64,000 nt of DNA from Halorubrum sp. GN11_10-6_MGM (GCF_005435165.1 NZ_SGUC01000003.1:107466-171465), one strand, 5' to 3'. Positions 9,541 through 17,747 are shown, counted from the first letter of the stretch. The notes: generated from the sequence alone by a model not told the origin. Numbers and translations are program-made.

Positions 9541-10230
9541 CTACTCGGCGCCGGCCGCGGCCGGATCCGCGTCGCGGTCGGCCGACCGGGATCCGTCGTC
9601 GTCGTCCTCGCCGCCCGGGACCCGAGCGACGGTCGTGATGGCCCGCGGGCTCTGCGGGGTCGCCCGCTGGATGTGGTGTTCGAACTCCTCGTAGCCGGCC
9701 GCCTCGAACATCCGGTCGGCCTCGTCGGCGTCGTAGAACAGCATGATCGCGTCGGCCACCCGCTGGAGGATCGGGTTGTGCGGGTAGTCGGGCCCGACGA
9801 CGAGCACCTGCCCGCCCGGCTTCGCGACGCGCCGGAGTTCGCGGAGCCCCTCGACGGGGTTCGGCCAGTACTCGATCGAGCCGGACGACCACACCACGTC
9901 GAAGCTGTCGTCGCGGAACGGGAGTCGCTCGGCGTCGCCGCGGTAGAAGTTCACGCGGTCGTGTTTCCCGAACTTCTCGAAGGCCTTCTCCATCTGGTGG
10001 ACGCTCTGGTCGAGGCCGTGGACGTCGTCGGCGTGTTCGAGCAGTCCCTCGGTGCCGAACCCGGTGCCACAGCCCACGTCGAGCACCGTCGGGTCGTCGC
10101 CGAACTCCAGCCACGAGAGCGCCTCCGCGCGCATCTCCTCGTTCCAGTTGAAGCGGTTGATCCGGTCGTACACCTTCGAGAGGTACTTGTAGAAGAGCCG
10201 GGCGTTCGACTTGTCCTCGAGGATCCCCAT
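9541..10230 (-). CDS. SAM-dependent methyltransferase resembling plant VTE3 (quinone biosynthesis)
   Basis: 229 residues, class I Rossmann methyltransferase. Motif I VLDVGCGTGFG is at 49-59; the text VYDRINRFNWNEEMR precedes it, and WSSGSIEYWPNPVEG and VVGPDYPHNPILQ follow. These phrases closely parallel plant VTE3/APG1, the MPBQ/MSBQ methyltransferase, which has been noted to resemble archaeal proteins. Haloarchaea make methylated menaquinones, so ring methylation of menaquinone is the likely job (inference). The C-terminal 25 residues are an acidic tail. A TATA-like CGTTATGG lies about 25-32 bases before the ATG. It stands alone, convergent with the pilin-like gene. Confidence 0.82.
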   Translation of the reverse strand: MGILEDKSNARLFYKYLSKVYDRINRFNWNEEMRAEALSWLEFGDDPTVLDVGCGTGFGTEGLLEHADDVHGLDQSVHQMEKAFEKFGKHDRVNFYRGDAERLPFRDDSFDVVWSSGSIEYWPNPVEGLRELRRVAKPGGQVLVVGPDYPHNPILQRVADAIMLFYDADEADRMFEAAGYEEFEHHIQRATPQSPRAITTVARVPGGEDDDDGSRSADRDADPAAAGAE

Positions 10231-10352
10231 TTACCGGTTCCTTGGACCGCCCGCCCCATAACGACACGGATCCGGGGACGGAGCCCGCCCCGCGTCCGCC
10301 CGAATCGGTCCGCTTCCGACCGGCTTTTCCGCCCGCCCGCCCACCGTGAGAT

Positions 10353-11234
10353 ATGGACCCGACGACGAGCGGCCGGTTCCGCGTTCACGACCGCCGCCGC
10401 CGACCGGACATCGACGACGGCGGGGACGCGGCCGATCCGGGCTCGGTCGCCCCCGACGCGAACGAGTCGGACGTGGCCGATCCGGACGCGACCGCCGCGG
10501 ACGACGAACCCCCCGATGAGTTCGTCCTCGTCGAGCTCCCCGACGGACCGGTCGATCCGACCGACCCCGACGCCGCGGACCGGTACGACCCCCTCTACGC
10601 CACCGCCGAGGGGTACGAGGGCGACCTCGCGGACGCGGTCGACGCCCTCCGCCCCGGGTTCGTCGTCGACGCGACGCTGGCGTGGACCGACGGCTCCGCC
10701 CGCTTCCGCGACGTGGATGTCGTCCGCGAGACGCGGTTCCGCTTCGCGGACGACGTCGAGGGGATGTTCGAGGCGGCCGTCGACGCGTGGCAGCAGATCC
10801 GCGCGGCGGGCGAGCCGGTCGGTTCGATCACGACGCGGTCGAACGACGGCGACCCCAACGGCGCGCTGTACCTCTTCGCCGACGCGCCCGGCAGCGACGC
10901 GTTCGCGGAGCTTCGCGCGGGACGCCTCCCGATCGAACCGCTCGTCGCCCGCGTGAACGAGTCGCGGGGCGACGGCGACCCGCGGGAGGTGTTCGTGTTG
11001 CGCCCCGCGAACCACGAGTTCGTCGCCGTCTACGTCGTCTTCGACCGCGACGGCGTCCTCGCGCAGACCGTCCGCGACACCTACGACCTCGGGGCCGGGC
11101 TCGCGGCGGGGCTCGACGCGAGCTACCCGGGCGGCGGCGAGGGCGACGCGTCCGCCGCCGACGCCTCGGACGACTCGAACGGCGACGACCCCCTCGACGA
11201 GGACGACGACTTCGACGCGCTCGACCGCCTGTAG
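10353..11234 (+). CDS. Conserved haloarchaeal hypothetical protein
   Basis: 293 residues. The N-terminus is basic (GRFRVHDRRRRPDI), followed by an acidic linker to about residue 75. A folded core follows at about 80-255, containing GYEGDLADAVDALRPGFVVDA, FADDVEGMFEAAVDAWQQI, VGSITTRSNDGDPNGALY and VFVLRPANHEFVAVYVVFD. The C-terminus is Asp-rich. No signal peptide, membrane span, Cys motif or known catalytic pattern is visible. It may be one of the numbered haloarchaeal domains of unknown function (possibly DUF6663, from memory). It converges on the dehydrogenase gene with 24 bases between. Confidence 0.75.
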   Translation: MDPTTSGRFRVHDRRRRPDIDDGGDAADPGSVAPDANESDVADPDATAADDEPPDEFVLVELPDGPVDPTDPDAADRYDPLYATAEGYEGDLADAVDALRPGFVVDATLAWTDGSARFRDVDVVRETRFRFADDVEGMFEAAVDAWQQIRAAGEPVGSITTRSNDGDPNGALYLFADAPGSDAFAELRAGRLPIEPLVARVNESRGDGDPREVFVLRPANHEFVAVYVVFDRDGVLAQTVRDTYDLGAGLAAGLDASYPGGGEGDASAADASDDSNGDDPLDEDDDFDALDRL

Positions 11235-11258
11235 CTCGCCGTCGACGCGCTGGCGCGC

Positions 11259-12233
11259 TTACAGCCAGTCCGCCTCGGGATCGACCCGGCCGTCTGGCGT
11301 CTCGCCGTTGAGGACCGCCGCCACGTCGGCCGCGCCGCTCCGGTTCAACTCGTCTCTCGCCTCCTCGCTGTACCACGCCGCGTGCGGCGTGACGACCGTG
11401 TCGTCGCGCCCGACGAGCGGATCGTCCTCGGGCGGTTCCTCGGCGAACACGTCGAGGCCCGCCGCCTTGATCTCGTCCGCCTCCAGCGCGTCGAGCAGCG
11501 CGTCGGCGTCGACGACGGGGCCGCGGCTCACGTTGACGACGACCGAGTCCTCGCTCAGCCGTTCCAGCGCGTCCGCGTCGACGATCCCCCGCGTCGCGTC
11601 CGTGAGCGGCGCGTAGACGCCGACGTGGTCGGCGCGGTCGAACAGCTCCTCGAACTCGACCTTCTCGACGCCGTCGTCGGCCATCTCCTCGGCGTCGACG
11701 AACGGGTCGTACGCGACGAGGTCGGCGCCGAACCCGGAGAGCTGTTCGGCCGCCCGCCGCGCGATCGGTCCGTACGAGAGCAGCCCGATCGTCGACGCGC
11801 TCACGCGCCGGACCGGCGCGCCGGTCTCCCAGCTCCACTCGCCGGCGACGACCGAATCGTCGTACGGCTTCAGCGAGCGCAGACAGGCCAAAAGCAGCGT
11901 CACCGAGTGGGTCGCCACCTCGTCGGTGCAGTAGTCCGGGACGCGGGTGACGGTGACGCCGCGCTCCGCGGCCGCCGCCACGTCGACGTTGTCGACGCCG
12001 ACCGCCGACCGGACGACGACCTCCAGATCCAGCGCGTCGAGCGCGTCCTCGGTGACCGGCGTGTTGATGTCCGTGACGAGCGCGTCGGCGCCGGCCGCCG
12101 CCTCGATCAGCCGCTCGGTCGACCCCAGATCCGCGACCTCGATCTCGACCGGTCCGTCGACCGCGTCGGTGAGGAACTCGCGATACGTCTCCGGGTCTAT
12201 CATCGGGAACGCCGACAGCACGACTCTGGGCAT
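11259..12233 (-). CDS. CtBP-like NAD-dependent D-2-hydroxyacid dehydrogenase family protein
   Basis: 324 residues from ATG 12233 (the longer frame adds 13 residues without support). The order is that of D-isomer 2-hydroxyacid dehydrogenases: substrate domain with VRSAVGVDNVDV, NAD domain, VNVSRGPVVDADAL with the catalytic Arg region, GLDVFAEEPPEDDPL with Glu, and VTPHAAWYSEEA with the catalytic His. The AWYSEEA text is typical of the C-terminal-binding-protein subgroup. The glycine-rich loop reads GLLSYGPIAR, so two Gly of the GxGxxG pattern are Ser and Ala. The substrate is unknown. It is divergent from the small membrane protein at 12427. Confidence 0.85.
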   Translation of the reverse strand: MPRVVLSAFPMIDPETYREFLTDAVDGPVEIEVADLGSTERLIEAAAGADALVTDINTPVTEDALDALDLEVVVRSAVGVDNVDVAAAAERGVTVTRVPDYCTDEVATHSVTLLLACLRSLKPYDDSVVAGEWSWETGAPVRRVSASTIGLLSYGPIARRAAEQLSGFGADLVAYDPFVDAEEMADDGVEKVEFEELFDRADHVGVYAPLTDATRGIVDADALERLSEDSVVVNVSRGPVVDADALLDALEADEIKAAGLDVFAEEPPEDDPLVGRDDTVVTPHAAWYSEEARDELNRSGAADVAAVLNGETPDGRVDPEADWL

Positions 12234-12426
12234 ACCTTCCGGTCCTTCCGCGATCCACTTGACGGCTGTCACTAACGCCGTCAGGCCCTCGTACGTCCGT
12301 TTCGATCGTGATAGTAGCGTTTCTCGCCGGGATCACGTCCCTCCGGTGCCCCGTTCCTCGCGGGCCTGTCCGCTCCGCGTGTCGCGTTCCGATGGCTCTT
12401 TGCGGCCGCCGGCCGTACGCCGACCC

Positions 12427-12732
12427 GTGAGCGAGGAGAGTTCGAAGCCCCCGATGCTGGTTCTCTTGGAGTCGCTGTCGTTCTACCGCAACGTTCGGAT
12501 CGGGGCGGCGGTCGGCGCGCTGATCGCGGCGTCGCTGTACCTCGTCCGGACCTTCGAACTGCTCGGCCCGGTGATCGATACGCGCGATTACCCGCTGTTC
12601 GGCCCGGACGTCTGGTTCCTACTGCTCGCGTTCGTCCTAGCGGCGACGTCGGCGCTGTCCGTCGCGGTCGCGCTCACGATCGGGACGGCGATCCGCGGCG
12701 CGCGCGAGGGTGAGGCGGGGCGATCGGAGTAG
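12427..12732 (+). CDS. Small two-span membrane protein
   Basis: 101 residues from GTG 12427. A short polar N-terminus is followed by a span at about 25-40 (IGAAVGALIAASLYLV), a central loop rich in Asp/Tyr/Pro, a second span at about 60-85 (WFLLLAFVLAATSALSVAVAL) and a charged tail. I do not recognise the family, although small membrane proteins of this kind are common in haloarchaea. It has no operon partner on the same strand. Confidence 0.68.
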   Translation: MSEESSKPPMLVLLESLSFYRNVRIGAAVGALIAASLYLVRTFELLGPVIDTRDYPLFGPDVWFLLLAFVLAATSALSVAVALTIGTAIRGAREGEAGRSE

Positions 12733-12823
12733 CAGGCGGCGAGATAGGAGTAGCCGAGCGGCGTCGCTCGAAAGCCGACCCGAAACCCGAGAAGACCGAT
12801 GCCGCTAGACCAGTGCCCGCGCG

Positions 12824-13105
12824 TCAGTCGGCCGTACAGGAGGCCTCGCCCTCGTCGGCGGTGAATTCCTGTGCCGGCTCCGTGAGCTTGTAGAGGTTCT
12901 GTCTGGCGTCCGCGAAGTAGACGTCCTCGTCGACGACGCCGATTCCTTCGAGCCGTTCGAGCGCGTACCGGACGGTCCTGGCCGACAGCATCGACTCTTG
13001 GACGATCCCCTTCTGGGTCAGCGGTCCGTTGTACTCGAGCACCTTGAAGACGAGTTTGGCGCTCGGCGGGAGGTCGTCGAGCCCCTCCGTCTGAGTTCCT
13101 TCCAT
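12824..13105 (-). CDS. MarR/TrmB-like winged-helix regulator
   Basis: 93 residues from ATG 13105, chosen because a TATA box (ACATTTATGA) lies 26-34 bases upstream. It is almost entirely one winged helix-turn-helix: PSAKLVFKVLEYNGPLTQ, then ESMLSARTVRYALERLEGIGVV as recognition helix, and a wing with DVYFADARQNLYKL. The end (EASCTAD) carries the only Cys. It should bind DNA as a dimer. The target is unknown. A perfect inverted repeat lies 129 bases upstream at 13234-13249. Confidence 0.82.
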   Translation of the reverse strand: MEGTQTEGLDDLPPSAKLVFKVLEYNGPLTQKGIVQESMLSARTVRYALERLEGIGVVDEDVYFADARQNLYKLTEPAQEFTADEGEASCTAD

Positions 13106-13130
13106 CGTTACGATTCGAAACCGCACACGC

Positions 13131-13140
13131 TCATAAATGT
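13131..13140 (-). promoter_or_regulatory. TATA box of the winged-helix regulator
   Basis: ACATTTATGA on the minus strand, 26-35 bases before the ATG at 13105. Confidence 0.65.
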
Positions 13141-13233
13141 TGATGGAGCATCCCCGCTGAAACGGCGTTCTCCGGACATTTCTGCCGGTTTTCGCACCAC
13201 TAACCAGCAACAATGTCTGGTTTTTGCCTGCTA

Positions 13234-13249
13234 GACTGACCAGTCAGTC
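13234..13249. promoter_or_regulatory. Inverted repeat GACTGAC-CA-GTCAGTC, candidate operator
   Basis: A perfect 7-bp inverted repeat with a 2-base centre in the divergent region between the winged-helix regulator and the EMC6-like gene. Its form resembles sites for TetR- or MarR-type dimers. It is too far from either TATA box (about 95-125 bases) to assign a target. Confidence 0.5.
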
Positions 13250-13386
13250 AGCGATTCGGCTCGCGCGCGCCTCGGCCGCGGCGGCGCTCGCCGGTCGACG
13301 CCGGAACGGGTCCGGGTCGCGTCGCCCTCGCCGCGGGCGGCGGCGGGAACGAACGGCTTTTCACGGGCGCTCGCGGATCCGAAGGC

Positions 13387-13695
13387 ATGAGCGACGATTC
13401 GGGCCTGTCAGACCACGCGCGGGGCGTGGTCGTCACGACCATCTGCTGTCTCGCCGGTATCGCCGCCGGCGTCGTCTCGGCGGTCTACGTCGGCACCGAC
13501 CCCGCCGCCGCCGCGAGCACGACCGCGGTGTTCGTGCTGGGAGCGTTCGTCATCGCGCAGTACCCGATCTTCAAGGCGGTCGGCGTCGGGGACCTCGGGA
13601 TCAAGGACAACCTCTACGTGGCGTTTCTCACGTTCACCCTCTGGTTCATCAGCTACACGGTCCTGCTGACGTCGGCCGTCGACCTGGGGGTCTGA
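13387..13695 (+). CDS. EMC6-like membrane protein
   Basis: 102 residues with three hydrophobic spans (about 14-35, 45-62 and 78-98), the size and layout of the archaeal relatives of EMC6, a subunit of the ER membrane protein complex that inserts membrane proteins. Recognition rests on size, topology and its place directly before ABCE1, a pairing I recall from haloarchaeal annotation. It stops one base before the ATG of the ABCE1 gene, so the two form one operon. A weak TATA-like CTTTTCACG is about 22-30 bases before the ATG. Confidence 0.65.
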   Translation: MSDDSGLSDHARGVVVTTICCLAGIAAGVVSAVYVGTDPAAAASTTAVFVLGAFVIAQYPIFKAVGVGDLGIKDNLYVAFLTFTLWFISYTVLLTSAVDLGV

Positions 13696-13696
13696 G

Positions 13697-15517
13697 ATGG
13701 CCGACGACAGTATCGCGGTCGTGGACCTCGATCGGTGCCAGCCCGACCGCTGTAACTACGAGTGTATGAAGGACTGCCCGCCCAACCGGACGGGCAAGGA
13801 GTGTATCACGGAGCGCGGCGAGGACGCCGAGGAGGGCGACCCCGACCAGATACACATCTCCGAGGAGATCTGCCTGGGCGAGACCTGCGGCATCTGCGTC
13901 CAATCGTGCCCGTTCGACGCGATCGAGATCATCAACCTCCCCTCCGAGCTGGACGACGACCCGGTCCACCGCTACGGCGACAACGCCTTCTCGCTGTACG
14001 GCCTGCCGACGCCGGAGCCGGGCAGCGTCACCGGCATCCTCGGACCGAACGGGATCGGGAAGTCGACCGCCGTCCACGCGCTCGCCGGCGAGATGGTCCC
14101 GAACCTCGGCGACCACGCCGCCGACGGCGACTGGGAGCGCGTCCTCGACCGCTTCCGCGGCACCGGCCTGCAAAACTACCTCGAATCGCTGAAGGCGGGC
14201 GACGTGACGGTCGCGCGCAAGCCGCAGTACGTCGACCAGATCCCGAACCAGTTCGACGGCAACACCCGCGAGCTGTTGGAGCGGACCGACGAACGCGGCG
14301 CGCTCGACGACCTCGTCGACCGGCTCAACATCCGTCCGGTGATGGACCAGGACATCGACTCCATCTCCGGCGGCGAGCTCCAGCGCGTCGCGATCGCGGC
14401 GTGTCTCGCGCGCGACGCCGACTTCTACTTCCTCGACGAGATCACGCCGTACCTCGACATCGGGCAGCGGATGATCGTCGCCCGCCTCATCCGCGAGCTC
14501 GCGGACGACGACGCGGCCGACCGCTCGATGCTCGTCGTCGAACACGACCTCGCCATCCTCGACCTGCTGGCGGACACCCTCCACGTCGCGTACGGGGAGC
14601 CGGGCGCGTACGGTGTCATCACCGACCCGAAGTCGGTGCGGAAGGGGATCAACGAGTACCTGAAGGGGTACCTCGACAACGAGAACATGCGCATCCGTCC
14701 CTCCGCGATCACCTTCGAGGAGCACGCGCCGCGGGTCGCCTCCCGGAGCGAGACGCTGATCGAGTACCCCGACCTGCGGAAGTCGTACGGCGACGGCGAG
14801 TTCGAGCTCCGCGTCGAGGGCGGCGAGATCAACCGCTCCGAGGTGCTCGGCGTCGTCGGGCCAAACGGGATCGGGAAGTCGACCCTCGCGCAGCTGTTCA
14901 CCGGCGACTTGGAGCCCGACGAGGGCGAGCTCGACTTCGCGCTCGACATCTCCTACAAGCCGCAGTACATCGACATCGACCAGCACATGCGGGTCGACGC
15001 GTTCCTCTCTTCGATCACCGACGAGTTCGGCTCCTCCTACTGGAACACCGAGATCGCCCAGCCCCTCCAGCTGGAGCGCGTGATGGAACAGAACCTCTCG
15101 GATCTCTCGGGCGGCGAGCGCCAGCGCGTCGCCATCGCGGCGTGTCTCTCCGACGACGCCGACCTCTACCTCCTCGACGAACCCTCCGCCCACCTCGACG
15201 TCGAGCAGCGCGTGCGGGCGACGACCGCGATCCGCCGGTACGCCGAGAACCACGACGCGACCGTGATGGTGATCGACCACGACATCTACATGATCGACCT
15301 GCTCGCCGACCGCCTGATGGTGTTCGACGGCGAGCCGGCCGAGCACGGGCGCGCGGCGCCGCCGCAGGACATGCGCGACGGCATGAACGAGTTCCTCGCC
15401 GACCTCGAGATCACGTTCCGCCGCGACGAGCGCACGGGCCGTCCGCGGATCAACAAGCCGGGCTCGCAGCTCGACAGCCAGCAGAAGCGCGACGGCGAGT
15501 ACTACTACTCGGGCTGA
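13697..15517 (+). CDS. abce1: ABCE1/Rli1 ribosome-recycling ATPase
   Basis: 606 residues with the ABCE1 plan. Two 4Fe-4S clusters have Cys 14, 19, 23, 27 and 59, 64, 67, 71. Two ABC cassettes each have GPNGIGKST (116-124 and about 387-395) and a signature loop (SGGELQR and LSGGERQR). Walker B/Glu segments FLDEITPYLD and LLDEPSAHLD complete the two sites. The enzyme splits terminated ribosomes after aRF1/Pelota action and is essential in archaea. It is second in the operon with the EMC6-like protein. Confidence 0.98.
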   Translation: MADDSIAVVDLDRCQPDRCNYECMKDCPPNRTGKECITERGEDAEEGDPDQIHISEEICLGETCGICVQSCPFDAIEIINLPSELDDDPVHRYGDNAFSLYGLPTPEPGSVTGILGPNGIGKSTAVHALAGEMVPNLGDHAADGDWERVLDRFRGTGLQNYLESLKAGDVTVARKPQYVDQIPNQFDGNTRELLERTDERGALDDLVDRLNIRPVMDQDIDSISGGELQRVAIAACLARDADFYFLDEITPYLDIGQRMIVARLIRELADDDAADRSMLVVEHDLAILDLLADTLHVAYGEPGAYGVITDPKSVRKGINEYLKGYLDNENMRIRPSAITFEEHAPRVASRSETLIEYPDLRKSYGDGEFELRVEGGEINRSEVLGVVGPNGIGKSTLAQLFTGDLEPDEGELDFALDISYKPQYIDIDQHMRVDAFLSSITDEFGSSYWNTEIAQPLQLERVMEQNLSDLSGGERQRVAIAACLSDDADLYLLDEPSAHLDVEQRVRATTAIRRYAENHDATVMVIDHDIYMIDLLADRLMVFDGEPAEHGRAAPPQDMRDGMNEFLADLEITFRRDERTGRPRINKPGSQLDSQQKRDGEYYYSG

Positions 15518-15648
15518 TCGGGGCCCGGATCGCTCTCCGCGCGTCGCGATCGTCGCTCCCTCGCACCCGGCGACCGCCGGGCCGACGCCGACGGCCCCCG
15601 ATTCGCGGTATCGAAGCGATTAAGCCCAGAACACGCGAACCCGGGCAC

Positions 15649-15915
15649 ATGCACCACCTCATCATCCGCGGCGACCCCGACATCCGGAAGGACGCGGTGA
15701 TCGAGCACGACGGCGAGGAGCTGGTCTGTTTCGGCATCAACGTCCAGGGCGGCTGGCACGGTCCCGACGAGCCGCAGCTCTGGTGTACCGTCGGCACCGA
15801 GGACGAGCGCGAGGCCTACGACAAACGCGAGTACGTCCCCCACTGGCTCGACGTCGAGACGGTCGACGCCGAGGACTTGGACGTGATCAAAGCGAAGGGC
15901 GAGCTCTCCGTTTAA
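15649..15915 (+). CDS. Small conserved haloarchaeal protein (HAH_0734-like)
   Basis: 88 residues from ATG 15649. The sequence LIIRGDPDIRKDAVIEHDGE, then WHGPDEPQLWCTVGTEDER and VPHWLDVE, resembles what I remember of the HAH_0734 family, a small haloarchaeal protein of unknown function. It is compact and beta-rich with conserved Trp and His residues; there is no signal peptide or membrane span. A TATA-like GATTAAGC sits about 27-33 bases before the start, so it has its own promoter although ABCE1 is only 131 bases upstream. Confidence 0.8.
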   Translation: MHHLIIRGDPDIRKDAVIEHDGEELVCFGINVQGGWHGPDEPQLWCTVGTEDEREAYDKREYVPHWLDVETVDAEDLDVIKAKGELSV

Positions 15916-15942
15916 CTCCGCGGCCGGTCTTCTCGGGCCTGC

Positions 15943-16566
15943 CTACCCGTCTACTGGCGGGTCCGCCAGCCACGCCTCGATGGCGCCGGCCATCGCGCCG
16001 CGGCGGTGGATCGTCCCCGCCTCGGGGTCGACGACCGTGCTCTCGGTGCCGGGCGCGTCCCCGTCGTCGATCACGACGGCGACCCCGTCGCGGATCCGGT
16101 CGTCGAGGTCGGCGGGGTCGGTGACGCTACCGGTCCCGGAGACGTTGGCGCTCGTCGCGGTGAGGGGACCGGTCTCGGCGAGGAGCGCGCGCGCGAGGTC
16201 GTGGTCGGGAACCCGGATCCCGACGCGGTCGCGGCCGGCGGTGAGCGCGTCCGGCACGGCGTCGTCAGCCTCGACGACCACCGTCACCGGGCCCGGGAGG
16301 AACGCCCGCGCGAAGGCGACGGCGAGCTCCGTCGGCCGGGTGTACCGCAGCGCGTCGTCGACGCTCGCGACGCCGAGCGAGAGGGGGTTCGATCGGTCGC
16401 GGCCCTTCAGGTCGAAGACGCGCTCGACGGCGTCGGGGTCGAGCGCGTCGGCGCCGAGGCCGTACACCGTTTCGGTCGAGTAGACGACGAGGTCGCCGCG
16501 GTCGACGGCGGCGGCCGCCGCGCGCAGCTCGTCGGATCGGTCGGTCGGGCTCGTGTCGGCGGTCAC
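15943..16566 (-). CDS. sua5: Threonylcarbamoyl-AMP synthase (Sua5/YrdC family)
   Basis: 207 residues from GTG 16566. YrdC fold: the start VDRGDLVVYSTETVYGLGADA, then the KGRDRSNPLSL motif near residue 57, LPGPVTVVVEA, VGIRVPDH and LTATSANVSGTGS. These are the ATP, bicarbonate and threonine binding segments used to make TC-AMP for tRNA t6A37. The GTG start fits a T-rich promoter element (CTTTTTCAG) about 24-32 bases upstream. It is short, so it lacks the extra Sua5 C-terminal domain. Kae1/Bud32 partners are not in the window. Confidence 0.95.
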   Translation of the reverse strand: MTADTSPTDRSDELRAAAAAVDRGDLVVYSTETVYGLGADALDPDAVERVFDLKGRDRSNPLSLGVASVDDALRYTRPTELAVAFARAFLPGPVTVVVEADDAVPDALTAGRDRVGIRVPDHDLARALLAETGPLTATSANVSGTGSVTDPADLDDRIRDGVAVVIDDGDAPGTESTVVDPEAGTIHRRGAMAGAIEAWLADPPVDG

Positions 16567-16693
16567 GCGCGTCCGTTCGGCGCCGAGCTGAAAAAGGATG
16601 ACGAGTGGGTGCGGCCGCCGCGCCGGCCGGTGCGTGTCGGCCGGCACGCGTCGGGCGACGGAGCCGTCGCGACAGCCGCGGAGCGGGGCGGCG

Positions 16694-17203
16694 TCAGTCG
16701 ACGAGCTCCGCGACCGCGTCGCCGATCGCCTCGGCGTCCGGGAACTCGGGATGTTCGCTCGCGACCCACGCGTACTCGACCGTCCGGTCGGCGTCGAGGA
16801 GGAAGACGGCCGGCCGGCTCTCCGTGATTCCGGTCATCCCGTCGACGTCGTGCGCGAGGCCGTACTCCTCGACCACGTCCGCGCCCGGGTCGGAGAAGAT
16901 CCGGACGCCGTCGCCGCGCTCGGCGAGCAGGCGCTTGTGCGCGTACGGCGTCGAGATCGAGAGGCCGAGGACGTCGACGTCGTCGCTCCACCCGTGGTCG
17001 TCGACCGTGTTGTAGAGGTACGTCCCCTGGAAGGTGCCGTCCATGGGGTGGAACAGCAGGAGCGTCGGGCCGTCGACCACGTCGTCGAGCGCGCGATCCT
17101 CCCAGTACTCCTCGTTCACGAGCGGGCGGGTGAAGTCGGGCGCGACCTCGCCCTCGGCGACGTGCTCCGTCTCGGGCAGGGAGACGACGTCGAAGTCGAC
17201 CAT
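16694..17203 (-). CDS. Redoxin-domain (peroxiredoxin-like) protein without cysteine
   Basis: 169 residues with the thioredoxin-fold layout of AhpC/TSA peroxiredoxins (EVAPDFTRPLVNEEYW, PTLLLFHPMD, VLGLSISTPYAHKR, ITESRPAVFLLDADRTVEYAWV). The active-site pattern P-x-x-x-T-x-x-C is PMDGTFQG here, so Gly replaces the peroxidatic Cys, and the protein has no Cys at all. It cannot act as a normal peroxidase; a chaperone or binding role is inference. It begins one base after the stop of the CPYC protein, so they form an operon. Confidence 0.88.
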   Translation of the reverse strand: MVDFDVVSLPETEHVAEGEVAPDFTRPLVNEEYWEDRALDDVVDGPTLLLFHPMDGTFQGTYLYNTVDDHGWSDDVDVLGLSISTPYAHKRLLAERGDGVRIFSDPGADVVEEYGLAHDVDGMTGITESRPAVFLLDADRTVEYAWVASEHPEFPDAEAIGDAVAELVD

Positions 17204-17204
17204 C

Positions 17205-17567
17205 TCAGGCACCCCCCTCCGCGTCGACCGCGCGACCGCCGTCGGTCGCCGCGTCGTCGGTTGCGCGGCCCCCGTCGGTCGCCGCGTCGTCGGTTGCGCG
17301 GCCCCCATCGGTCGCCGCGTCGCCGTACGTCCCCTCGAGGTACTCGACGATGTTCGCGCTCTCGGACATCGTCACGCCCGTCTCGCGGTCGACGATCGCC
17401 GGGACGCTCCGGGCGCCGGAGACGCGCTTGACGACGTTGCGCTCGGAGTGCATCGGCTCGACGTACCGGGAGCGGTACTCCACGTCGAGCTCGTTCAGCG
17501 TCCGGACCACGCGCTCGCAGTACGGGCACGCCTGAAGCCGGTACAGGGTGATCTGTGGCTCACTCAT
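17205..17567 (-). CDS. Glutaredoxin / GST N-terminal-like thiol protein with repeat tail
   Basis: 120 residues from ATG 17567. The thioredoxin fold is that of glutaredoxin or a GST N-terminal domain: LYRLQACPYCERVVRTL places the CPYC active site at residues 14-17, VPAIVDRETGVTMSES holds the cis-Pro, and NIVEYLEGTYG closes the fold. The tail after residue 83 is low complexity, built from 11-residue units (GGRATDDAATD) coded by 33-base tandem repeats. It probably reduces disulfides using a haloarchaeal thiol such as gamma-glutamylcysteine (inference). It is the first gene of a two-gene operon with the Cys-less redoxin. Confidence 0.88.
   Translation of the reverse strand: MSEPQITLYRLQACPYCERVVRTLNELDVEYRSRYVEPMHSERNVVKRVSGARSVPAIVDRETGVTMSESANIVEYLEGTYGDAATDGGRATDDAATDGGRATDDAATDGGRAVDAEGGA
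17241..17328 (-). repeat. 33-base tandem repeats in the thiol protein tail
   Basis: Two identical 33-base units (17241-17273 and 17274-17306) and a partial third (17307-17328) encode GGRATDDAATD-type repeats. The length keeps frame, so copy number can change without disrupting the protein. Confidence 0.85.
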
Positions 17568-17712
17568 GTCCCGCGATTCGCTCGCGAGACGGGTAATCGT
17601 GTCGGCGGCGGCACGCACGTCGAGGGCGGCCTCGTCTTCGGTGGCAGCCGCGTCGGGACGCCGCGCCCTCGACGGCATCCCGCCCCTCGTCGACGGGGCT
17701 CAGCGAAGGGAA

Positions 17713-17721
17713 CCCTTTAAT
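17713..17721 (+). promoter_or_regulatory. TATA box of the CNNM/CorC-like gene
   Basis: CCCTTTAAT lies 27-35 bases before the ATG at 17748, again with almost no leader. Confidence 0.6.
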
Positions 17722-17747
17722 CGTGGGCCGACAGAAGGCAAACGAAT

